Assembly (NCBI GenBank): GCA_004553715.1
Contig: SFKP01000032.1
Coordinates: forward strand, 1-8,315
DNA: 8,315 nucleotides
Reading direction: 5' to 3'
DNA from: Clostridiales bacterium
Lineage (GTDB): Bacteria > Bacillota > Clostridia > TANB77 > CAG-508
Shown here: positions 1-6,608 of the stretch, one piece after another
Layout: each line of letters opens with the position of its first letter
Numbering within the stretch: position 1 is the first letter of the stretch
Notes under the pieces: model-generated
Told to the model about the DNA's origin: nothing
The model's input: the letters and a program-made list of their open reading frames with translations, nothing else
Database searches by the model: none
Made by a program: the position numbers and the translations under genes

Positions 1-109
1 TTATTTGGTTAAGTACGAACTCGAAATTTTCATTCCTTGTTCTCCACTCATTTAAAGAATTTGTTTGTTTATTTTTCAATGTACTTTTACGTTCTTTTTG
101 TCGAACGCA
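1..109 (-). other. Leader of a probable rRNA operon, cut by the window edge
   Basis: This is the transcript expected from the promoter at 116-145, reading leftwards. It has no ORF with a ribosome binding site. A short hairpin (CGTTC 90-94 with GAACG 103-107) lies at its start. On the minus strand, 66-84 reads GTACATTGAAAAATAAACA, which resembles the box A-like TTGAAAA...AACA segment that precedes 16S genes in many low-GC Firmicutes. The 16S gene itself would begin left of base 1, so the assignment is inferred from the promoter and this resemblance. Another stable RNA is possible. Confidence 0.55.
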
Positions 110-115
110 AGATTT

Positions 116-178
116 ATTTTAGCACAGTTTGATGTTTAATGTCAACACTTTTTTTAAAATTTTTTAATATTTTTCAAA
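116..178 (-). promoter_or_regulatory. Strong rRNA-type sigma-A promoter with UP element
   Basis: On the minus strand a perfect -35 box TTGACA (140-145) is followed after 18 bases by the -10 box TAAAAT (116-121). The -10 is preceded by TGC, making an extended -10. Upstream of the -35, positions 147-175 are almost pure A/T in phased A and T runs, as in an UP element. The start point should lie near 108. The combination of perfect -35, extended -10 and UP element is typical of rRNA or other stable-RNA promoters. It points leftwards out of the window and lies just downstream of the histidine kinase stop at 219. Confidence 0.8.
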
Positions 179-218
179 AGTGTTCTGAAACCCTTGTTTT
201 TACTGTGTTTTTAGCTTG

Positions 219-1470
219 TTAAATTTTGACAATTACCCTGGTTCCTTTTGGATTTTCTTGCATTATTTTGATATTTCCTCCGTGTACTTTTATTAATGTA
301 TATGCTATTGACAATCCAAGTCCTGTTCCACCGGTTTCTCTGCTTCTTGCCTTATCTTCTCTATAAAATCTTTCAAATACATGTTTCAAGCCTTCTTTGC
401 TAATTCCAATGCCTGTATCTATTACCTCAATTATACATTTATTATCTCTGTTAGTAGTCTTTATTGTTATCGTATCTCCCGGTTTTGTATATTTGATTGC
501 ATTATCTAAAAGAATAATTATAACTTGACTAATTTTATTTATATCAATGTTTATCTTTTTGTTATATTCGAGTTCTGTTACAAGTTCTTTATTTTCTAAC
601 TTTGCACATTCTGCATAAGGAACTATAATTTCTCTTATCATTTCATCAATATCTGTTTCTTCTTTTTCTACCTTAATTTCATTCATATCACTTGTAGCAA
701 GTAGCATTAGCTCTTTTATCATTTTAGTTAATCTTCTTGTTTCTTTAATTGATATGTTTATATCTTCTGATTTATCTAATATTTTACTATCTGGTTCTTC
801 TAATAATAACTGCTGTTTTGCTTGAATTATTGTAAGCGGAGTTCTTAGTTCGTGAGCTACGTTCTGTACAAATTCTGTCTGCTTGTTATATGAATCATAA
901 AGAGAATCTAATGTTTTTTTTGATATTACATAGCTTGCAAATATTGAAACCGTTGCAACTATCATGTTTCCCCATAATAATGTTTTTAATAAGTTCTTTA
1001 TAGTAGTTACTTCTCCATCAACATTTGCTAACAGTTGTATATAGAAAACATTTCCAAAATCGTCTTTTATTTTTGTAGTAATACCTCTATAATTAAATTT
1101 ATTATTTATCTTTGTCTGATATATTGTATTTATTTTTGAATTATCGAATTTTGTATCAATCAAATAATCATCATATATGCTTCCAAGATTTTCTTTATTC
1201 ATTATCTCTCCGTGACGAATTTCTTATTACGCATATTACTCTTGGATTTGTTTTTATGTTTATAATATAGTTATTTATTTTTTTGTCTCTTAAAGTATCT
1301 TTTAGAATTTCCATTGCATCCGAAATTCCATTATCCACATCGTTATATAGTATATGCGATAGTCTTTGATAAATTATAAAATCTAAACACAAAAATATTA
1401 CTAAAAATATTGCTAGTGTATACAAAGTTCTTTTTATTAGTTTCTGTCTTAATACTTTCTTTTCTATCAT
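219..1470 (-). CDS. Membrane sensor histidine kinase, +1 shift at CGG codon 87
   Basis: This is a two-component sensor kinase that autophosphorylates on His and passes the phosphate to the response regulator encoded just upstream. It lies in two frames: codons 1-86 in one (1470-1213) and the rest in the +1 frame (from 1211). Skipping the C of the in-frame CGG at 1210-1212 gives ...NSS-GEIMNKEN... and a 416-residue protein, a normal kinase size. Read this way it has TM1 at about 14-34, an extracytoplasmic sensor region of about 125 residues, TM2 at about 162-183, HisKA with phospho-acceptor His206 (AHELRTPL), the N box LLDNAIKYT (320-328), the G1 box DTGIGI (351-356), the F box FERFYR (365-370) and the G2 box GGTGLGLSI (380-388). 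I see no clear HAMP domain. It starts 15 bases after the regulator with the site AGGAGA. If CGG is read as Arg, translation stops five codons on (CGG AGA GAT AAT GAA TAA) and the catalytic part is lost. The domain call is secure. Whether the shift is decoded, a mutation or an artefact is open. Confidence 0.88.
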
Positions 1471-1485
1471 TTTATCTCCTATCCT

Positions 1486-2154
1486 TTATTCTTTTATAAT
1501 ATAACCAACTCCTCTTATTGTCCTTATATATTTGTCATATCCATATTCTTTTAAAGTTTTTCTAAGTCCACTTGCATAAACCTCTACAACATTAGTAGTA
1601 GTGTACGAATCGAATCCCCATATTTTATCAAATATCTGCTCTTTTGTTATGATTTTTCCTTCTGAAGATATTAGATATTCTAGAATGTCGAACTGTTTCC
1701 CTTGCAATAATACTTCTTTCCCATCTATTTTAACTTCTCGATTATCTAAATTCATTTCTAGATTTTTAAATTTGATAATGTTTTCTTTGTATTTATTTTT
1801 TGTTCTTCTAATTATTGCATCTATTCTGGCAATTAGTTCTTCTCGTTCAAATGGCTTTGTTAAATAATCATCTGCGCCATAATTAAAACCTTTTATTTTA
1901 TCCCCTAAACTTCCTTTTGCAGATAAAATAAGTACTGGTGTAGATATATTATTTTTTCTTAAATTTATTAAAACATCATATCCAGACATTTCAGGCAGCA
2001 TTAAATCTAATATAATAGCATCAAAAATATTTCCTTTTGCCTTTTCATATCCTTCATACCCATCATAGGCTTGCTCTGTATCATACTTTTTTTCGATGCA
2101 TTGTTTAATAGTGTCTGATAAAATTTTGTCATCTTCTATTATTAATATTTTCAT
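1486..2154 (-). CDS. OmpR/PhoB-family response regulator
   Basis: This is a DNA-binding response regulator of 222 residues, the usual OmpR-family length. The receiver domain (about 1-115) has the acidic pair Asp8/Asp9, the phospho-acceptor Asp50 (IILDLMLPEMSG), Ser78 and Lys100 (KPF). The C-terminal winged-helix domain (about 125-222) ends in the typical GVGYIIKE hairpin. The start has a good site, GGAAGG, five bases before ATG. It is followed 15 bases later by the histidine kinase, so the two should form one operon with the regulator first. The sensed signal and target genes cannot be read from the sequence. The family is close in pattern to many clostridial regulators of envelope or antimicrobial-peptide stress, but that is no more than an analogy. 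Confidence 0.95.
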   Translation of the reverse strand: MKILIIEDDKILSDTIKQCIEKKYDTEQAYDGYEGYEKAKGNIFDAIILDLMLPEMSGYDVLINLRKNNISTPVLILSAKGSLGDKIKGFNYGADDYLTKPFEREELIARIDAIIRRTKNKYKENIIKFKNLEMNLDNREVKIDGKEVLLQGKQFDILEYLISSEGKIITKEQIFDKIWGFDSYTTTNVVEVYASGLRKTLKEYGYDKYIRTIRGVGYIIKE

Positions 2155-2178
2155 TTTTACCTTCCTTAACTATTGTTA

Positions 2179-2207
2179 ATTTTATCACCTTCTCCTTTGT
2201 TTTTCAA
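2179..2207 (-). promoter_or_regulatory. Sigma-A promoter of the two-component operon
   Basis: On the minus strand TTGAAA (2202-2207) is followed after 17 bases by TAAAAT (2179-2184), preceded by TGA, which gives an extended -10. It lies about 25 bases upstream of the response regulator start and fits its transcription. Confidence 0.65.
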
Positions 2208-2223
2208 TTGTTTTAATATGATA

Positions 2224-2254
2224 AAAGATTATCAAAAGGGGAGTGATAATCTTT
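2224..2254 (-). terminator. Hairpin between lipoprotein gene and regulator
   Basis: AAAGATTATC (2224-2233) and GATAATCTTT (2245-2254) form a perfect 10-bp stem with an 11-base loop. It lies about 90 bases past the lipoprotein stop and just upstream of the regulator promoter. On the minus strand the stem runs into TTTATCATATT, a weak U-rich tail, so it could be a poor intrinsic terminator. It could equally be an operator for the adjacent regulator, since the dyad ends only 17 bases upstream of the -35 box. Confidence 0.45.
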
Positions 2255-2279
2255 CATCAAAAAACATATGAAGGTGATT

Positions 2280-2302
2280 AATAAAGACTATTCATCTTTA
2301 TT
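2280..2302. repeat. Small hairpin past the lipoprotein gene
   Basis: AATAAAGA (2280-2287) and TCTTTATT (2295-2302) form an 8-bp stem with a 7-base loop, between the lipoprotein stop and the larger hairpin at 2224-2254. No T run follows on the minus strand, so terminator activity is doubtful. It may protect the 3' end of the lipoprotein message. Confidence 0.35.
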
Positions 2303-2343
2303 TCCCATATTATAATAATAAAATATTAAGAAAAACTTAAAAT

Positions 2344-3231
2344 CTATAAAGAATTTAAAATTTCCATTATATACCTGTAATAAATATTAAATATTTCTAT
2401 ATCTTGTGTACTTAAAGAATTTTGAAGTTCTTTAACACCTATATATATACTGTTTATTTTTCTTTCCTTTGCCTTCATAATATCAATTTTTTTCATTAAT
2501 TCTAAAATTTCTTGTTCTGCTTTTAAGGTTTCTTGTTTAGTTTTTTCCCAATCATTTTCGTTTGCATAATAATAAGCAAAAATCACATTGCTTTTAATTT
2601 TTTTTACTATTATATCTTCTTCATTTGCCGAAATTTCTTCCAAAAATGTAGGCAAATAATTGTAAAGTATCGATAATTCACTCATAGTTTTTGATTTGTC
2701 TTCATCTTTTATCGCCATCATAGATCTGTTTAATGTGTTGCTAAAATTATATATGTTTTGTGAATTTTGATTTAATTTATTTGAATCTAATATCACGATT
2801 TTCCAAAATTTGCTTACAATTTCTATATCTCTTTTCATTTTTGACCAATCAATTTTTTTATCCGTATTTTCTAAAACTCCTACATAGGAAATTCCAGATA
2901 CATCTATCTTCTTTCCTTCTTCTTTAGAATTTGAATTAGAATTGTCGTTTTGAGATTGTCCATCTTTTTGTTTTTCACTTTCTTCTGAATTAACAGTATT
3001 ATCTTCAGCCTTTGCATTTTTATCATCCAATTTAACTTCTTTTTTTATTATCTCAACATTTTCTAAAATAATATTATCTAATGCATTAAGCATATCAACA
3101 ATTTTTGTATCTAAATATCCAATTTCTTCTAAAAATTTTTCTTTTGTTTTATCTTCATTATTTTTATTTGTGCAACCTGTTAAACTAATGATTATTAAGC
3201 ATATTGGCAGTATCATTTTTATTTTTTTCAA
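2344..3231 (-). CDS. Uncharacterised lipoprotein
   Basis: This is a predicted membrane-anchored lipoprotein of 295 residues. The N-terminus is a short signal peptide (KKIK, then hydrophobic 7-17) ending in the lipobox LTGC, with Cys20 as the lipidation site. Mature protein: a helical stretch 25-68, a low-complexity hydrophilic linker rich in Lys, Asp, Glu, Asn and Ser (about 70-108), then a long mostly helical domain (about 128-295) with heptad-like stretches around 230-256. I recognise no catalytic motif or family. The start codon is TTG at 3229-3231, supported by AGGTGA seven bases upstream and by placement of the signal peptide. It is transcribed in the same direction as the two-component genes, but two hairpins and a promoter separate them. 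A functional link, for example as an accessory sensor, is only a guess. Confidence 0.8.
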   Translation of the reverse strand: MKKIKMILPICLIIISLTGCTNKNNEDKTKEKFLEEIGYLDTKIVDMLNALDNIILENVEIIKKEVKLDDKNAKAEDNTVNSEESEKQKDGQSQNDNSNSNSKEEGKKIDVSGISYVGVLENTDKKIDWSKMKRDIEIVSKFWKIVILDSNKLNQNSQNIYNFSNTLNRSMMAIKDEDKSKTMSELSILYNYLPTFLEEISANEEDIIVKKIKSNVIFAYYYANENDWEKTKQETLKAEQEILELMKKIDIMKAKERKINSIYIGVKELQNSLSTQDIEIFNIYYRYIMEILNSL

Positions 3232-3315
3232 AATATATCACCTATTGATTAATATTTCCTTTTTTATTATTTGTATTCAAGGTATATTTTTTTATTTTCC
3301 TCGAAAAATATATTT

Positions 3316-3598
3316 ATGGAAGTTTTAGTCGAATTATATAGTACTGATAATTTAGAGATTAAAAAATTTTTAAGTAAATTCTTGAATAAAGAAATTAACT
3401 TAGATGATAATTTAACTTGGAAATATAGCTATAAGAATCCTGTTCAAGCTACAGATATTATTGGGGTTTTTATTGATAATAAAGAAAATTTTAATATTAA
3501 TATGTGGATTAGTTTAGATAAACGGTTTTTCCATTAATGTTACAGATTCTAATGCAGACAAAATAATAAGGTACCTTTTTGAGAGATACCCTTATTAA
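3316..3598 (+). CDS. Small unknown protein, +1 shift at CGG codon 70
   Basis: This is an unrecognised 93-residue acidic soluble protein, read across one frameshift. From ATG 3316 the frame is open to codon 70, a CGG at 3523-3525, and stops four codons later (CGG TTT TTC CAT TAA). Skipping C3523 gives ...SLDKG-FSINVTDSN... and continues to TAA at 3596-3598, ending RYLFERYPY. The second half alternates hydrophobic and polar residues coherently in the +1 frame (INV, then a helix KIIRYLFERY), which supports real coding. There is no signal peptide or membrane segment. The start is uncertain: the frame is open back to TTG 3271, and neither start has a clear ribosome binding site. ATG 3316 is chosen because the residues before it look like non-coding sequence. 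It is divergent from the lipoprotein gene and ends nine bases from the gpsA stop on the other strand. Confidence 0.65.
3565..3596 (-). terminator. Possible gpsA terminator hairpin inside the convergent gene
   Basis: AATAAGGTA (3565-3573) pairs with TACCCTTATT (3587-3596) through nine pairs with one bulged C, leaving a 13-base loop. It lies 12 bases past the gpsA stop and is followed on the minus strand by TATTTTGTC, a weak U-rich run. It overlaps the last codons of the small plus-strand gene, where no other terminator for gpsA is visible. The call is tentative. Confidence 0.35.
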
Positions 3599-3607
3599 AT
3601 ATTGATT

Positions 3608-4594
3608 TTAATCTTCGAATTTTGGATTTCTGGTCATAAGTTCATAAAGTGCATCTTTAGGTGGAAAATGCTCAAAAATTACTTTATATGCCATTCTTAC
3701 AATAGGCATTTCCACATTATATTTTTTTGATAATTCATATGTAGTTTTTACATTGTCTGCACTTTCTACTACCATTCCAATTTCTGCTTTTGCATCTTCT
3801 ATAGTTTTCCCTTGTCCTACTAATATTCCTGCTCTTCTATTTCTACTATGATTGCTCATTCCTGTTACAATTAAATCTCCTAAACCTGTTAAACCATAAA
3901 TTGTATTCATATTTCCTCCCATTTTAACAGTTAATTTAGCCATTTCTGAAAGTCCTCTTGTAAGTAATGCTGCGAAAGCATTATCTCCTAATTCTAAACC
4001 TGTAGCTACACCTGCACAAAAAGCTACAATATTCTTTAATGCTCCACCTAATTCTGCTCCTTGCAAATCATAAGATTTATAAATTCTTAAATTTTCATTC
4101 ATAAAATTCTGCTGTACCTCTTCTAATAAATCTTCATGTTTAGAAGCTATTACAAGTGTTGTTGCAATTCCTTCTGATACCTCTTCTGCATGGCTTGGTC
4201 CAGATAGCCCACCTATTTTTGCATTAGGTAATTCTTCTTCTACAACTTTATCTAGTGTATAAAGAGTATCTGCCTCAAATCCTTTCGAGCAAATAATTAT
4301 ATATTGATTTGTTACCAAATGTTCAAACTTCTTAATAGTTTCTCTTACAAATTTTGAAGGAGTAACTATTAAAATCATCTTTGTTCCTTCTATTGCTTCT
4401 TTAAAATCTGATGTACACATTACATTTTCTGGAATTCTTGCATTTGGCAAAAATTTACACTTTCTTTCATTATTTATTAAATCCTTTTCTTCCTCCGAAA
4501 AAGACCACATTTTTACATTGTTTCCGTTATTTGCAAGATGTATGGCTAGTGCTGAGCCCCAGCTTCCTGAGCCTATTATAGCTATATTACTCAT
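3608..4594 (-). CDS. gpsA: Glycerol-3-phosphate dehydrogenase [NAD(P)+]
   Basis: This cytosolic enzyme reduces dihydroxyacetone phosphate to sn-glycerol-3-phosphate, the backbone for phospholipids. At 328 residues it has normal length. The N-terminal Rossmann domain carries GSGSWG (8-13) and SKGFE (103-107). The family motif GLSGPSHAEEV spans 129-139. The C-terminal helical domain has the catalytic Lys187 in ELGGALKNIVA, GLGDLIVT (237-244) and the substrate-binding SRNRR (250-254). The start has the site AGGAAG a few bases upstream. It follows plsY by 15 bases, so the two should be cotranscribed. Its product is the substrate of PlsY. All expected motifs are intact and I see no irregularity. 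Confidence 0.98.
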   Translation of the reverse strand: MSNIAIIGSGSWGSALAIHLANNGNNVKMWSFSEEEKDLINNERKCKFLPNARIPENVMCTSDFKEAIEGTKMILIVTPSKFVRETIKKFEHLVTNQYIIICSKGFEADTLYTLDKVVEEELPNAKIGGLSGPSHAEEVSEGIATTLVIASKHEDLLEEVQQNFMNENLRIYKSYDLQGAELGGALKNIVAFCAGVATGLELGDNAFAALLTRGLSEMAKLTVKMGGNMNTIYGLTGLGDLIVTGMSNHSRNRRAGILVGQGKTIEDAKAEIGMVVESADNVKTTYELSKKYNVEMPIVRMAYKVIFEHFPPKDALYELMTRNPKFED

Positions 4595-4609
4595 ATTTTA
4601 CTTCCTTTC

Positions 4610-5239
4610 TTATCTTTTTGAAAAACTAATCTTATTTTCTTTTCCTTCTTTTAATCTTTTTATATTCGTTCTGTGATTAAATATTACTAATATTGCAATT
4701 AGCCAGCTTATTAGTATTACTCCAAAATTCTTTCTATCTTCTATAAACAAAACAAGTATTGGATATAAAATCGCTGCTGATATTGAACCTACTGATACCA
4801 TTTTTGTAAAAGCCATTAATAATAGCGCAAAAATTAATGCAATTAATCCAATTTTCCAGTTCAACATTAGCAATACTCCAAGTGATGTTGCCACTCCTTT
4901 TCCTCCTCTAAATTCAAAAAATATTGGATATGTGTGTCCTAGTATTACTGCAAAACCTGCTATATATTTCATAAGTAATATTTTGCTTGGCTCTGTAATA
5001 TTTGCAATTTTTGCTATTAACATTGCTATAAGTATTGCTATAACTCCTTTTAATATGTCACATATTAATGTAATTATTGCTCCTTTTTTTCCAACAGTTC
5101 TTAACATATTAGTAGAACCTGCATTTTTACTTCCTTTTTCTCTAACATCAAATCCTGCTAATTTTCTACTAACTATTACTGAAAACATAATGCTTCCTAT
5201 TGCATAAGCCAATATTGCTGATACTATGTAAGCTACCAT
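4610..5239 (-). CDS. plsY: Acyl-phosphate:glycerol-3-phosphate acyltransferase
   Basis: This integral membrane acyltransferase moves the acyl group of acyl-phosphate (made by PlsX) to position 1 of glycerol-3-phosphate, giving lysophosphatidic acid. Its 209 residues contain several hydrophobic membrane segments (about 3-23, 53-77, 91-107, 127-146, 150-166, 172-188). The three family motifs are present: GSKNAGSTNMLR (36-47), GHTYPIFFEFRGGKGVATS (101-119, with the GGKG phosphate loop) and NHRTNIKRLKEGKE (188-201). The ATG directly abuts the der stop codon (TAAATG), and its ribosome binding site (a GGGGG run) lies inside the end of der, so translation is probably coupled to der. gpsA follows 15 bases downstream. 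Confidence 0.97.
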   Translation of the reverse strand: MVAYIVSAILAYAIGSIMFSVIVSRKLAGFDVREKGSKNAGSTNMLRTVGKKGAIITLICDILKGVIAILIAMLIAKIANITEPSKILLMKYIAGFAVILGHTYPIFFEFRGGKGVATSLGVLLMLNWKIGLIALIFALLLMAFTKMVSVGSISAAILYPILVLFIEDRKNFGVILISWLIAILVIFNHRTNIKRLKEGKENKISFSKR

Positions 5240-6584
5240 TTAATATTCCCCCTTTTTTTCATCTTTTTCTAATTTTTCTCTTGCTATTATTCTAATAGGC
5301 GTTCCTTCCAATGCAAAATTCGTTCTTATTTGATTTGATAAATATCTTTCATATGAAAAATGAAATAAACTTTTATCATTTACAAATATAACAAATGTTG
5401 GTGGTTTCGTAGATACTTGAGTTGCATATAATATTTTTAGCCTTCTGCCTTTATCTGTAGGTGGCTGTACAACTGCAATTGCTTGATTAATTACTTGATT
5501 TAATGTAGCAGTAGAAATTCTCATAGCATTATTGTTTGCGACCTCTTTTATTAAGTCAAATAATTTATCTACTCTTTGACCTGTTTTTGCAGAAATAAAA
5601 ATCATTGGTGCATAGGTTAAATATGCTAATTTGTTATACACATCTTTTTTATATTTTTCTAAAGTTCCTGTTTCTTTTTCTACTTCATCCCATTTATTTA
5701 TAACAATTATTACACCTTTTCCTGCTTCGTGTGCTTCTCCTGCAATTTTGGTGTCTTGTTCTGTTACTCCATCTGTTGCATCTATCATAAGTAAACACAC
5801 ATCTGCTCTTTCTATTGCAAGAAGTGACCTCATAATGCTGAATTTTTCTATTGATTCTGTTATTTTACTTTTTCTTCTAATTCCTGCTGTATCTATAAAA
5901 TTATATCTTCCTTTTTCATTTTCAAAATACGAATCTATTGCATCTCTTGTAGTCCCTGCAATATTACTTACTATAACTCTGTTTTCTCCAAGAATTTTAT
6001 TTACTAATGATGATTTTCCTACATTAGGTTTTCCGATTATTGCAACATTTATAATTTCAGCTTCTTCTTCGCAATTATCTTCTTTTGGAAAATATTCATA
6101 TATCGCATCTAAAACATCTCCTATTCCTAGAGCATTTGTTGATGATACTGGGTATGGCTCTCCTAAACCTAAATTATAAAATTCATATATGTCATCACTG
6201 GTTTTCCCAACATTATCTGCTTTGTTAACTACTAGAACTACTGGTTTTTTCGACTTTCTAAGCATTGTTGCAATCTCTACATCTGCTGCAAGGACTCCCT
6301 GTTTTATATCTGTAATAAATATTATTACATCTGCAACACTTATTGCAATATTGGCTTGTTCCCTCATTCCAGCATGAATTACATCATCAAGTTCTGGCTC
6401 AATTCCACCGTGTATCTATTAATGTAAAGTTTCTTCCTCTCCAATTACTTTCTGCATATACTCTATCGCGTGTTACACCTGGAGTATCCTCTACAATTGA
6501 AATTCTTTTTCCAACTATATAATTAAAAAACGTTGATTTTCCAACATTTGGTCTTCCTACTATTGCTACAATAGGTTTTGACAT
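5240..6584 (-). CDS. der: Ribosome-assembly GTPase Der (EngA), +1 shift at CGG codon 59
   Basis: Der is a double-GTPase needed for 50S ribosomal subunit maturation and is normally essential. It lies in two frames. Codons 1-58 (from 6584) encode GRPNVGKS (10-17) and reach the G3 motif as LIDT. The next codon is CGG (6408-6410), and this frame stops three codons on (CGG TGG AAT TGA). Skipping C6410 gives LIDT-GGIEPELDD... and then an intact remainder to 5240, in total 447 residues against about 436 in Bacillus. Motifs across the shift: NKAD (120-123) in domain 1; GKPNVGKS (184-191), DTAG (231-234), NKWD (296-299) and SAKTG (331-335) in domain 2; then the C-terminal KH-like domain (about 355-436). 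The shift restores the conserved DTGG exactly. The ribosome binding site AGGTG is modest. It lies 24 bases after fba and directly abuts plsY. Loss of der would be lethal in relatives, so this is unlikely to be a true pseudogene. Confidence 0.93.
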
Positions 6585-6608
6585 TTTTATTCACCTATCC
6601 TTACCTTT

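Noticed and set aside
1601..1867. Plus-strand open frame of 88 codons
   Set aside because: It lies wholly inside the response regulator, has no ribosome binding site and no recognisable features; it is an antisense shadow.
2268..2315. Tiny plus-strand ORF of 15 residues starting MKVINKDY
   Set aside because: It has no usable ribosome binding site, overlaps the hairpin at 2280-2302 and looks like chance.
4932..5207. Plus-strand open frame of 91 codons inside plsY
   Set aside because: It is the antisense of hydrophobic plsY codons, without its own start signals.
5631..6377. Plus-strand open frames at 5631-6179 and 6189-6377
   Set aside because: Both are antisense to der, which has full motif support; no ribosome binding site or family features.
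1210..6410. Explaining the three broken genes as ordinary sequencing indels
   Set aside because: Not excluded, but three independent errors all placing a C before GG, on both strands, each creating an in-frame CGG, would be a strange coincidence. The sites are not homopolymers, and similar ACGG sites elsewhere (for example at 281, 953, 4523 and 6997) are in frame.
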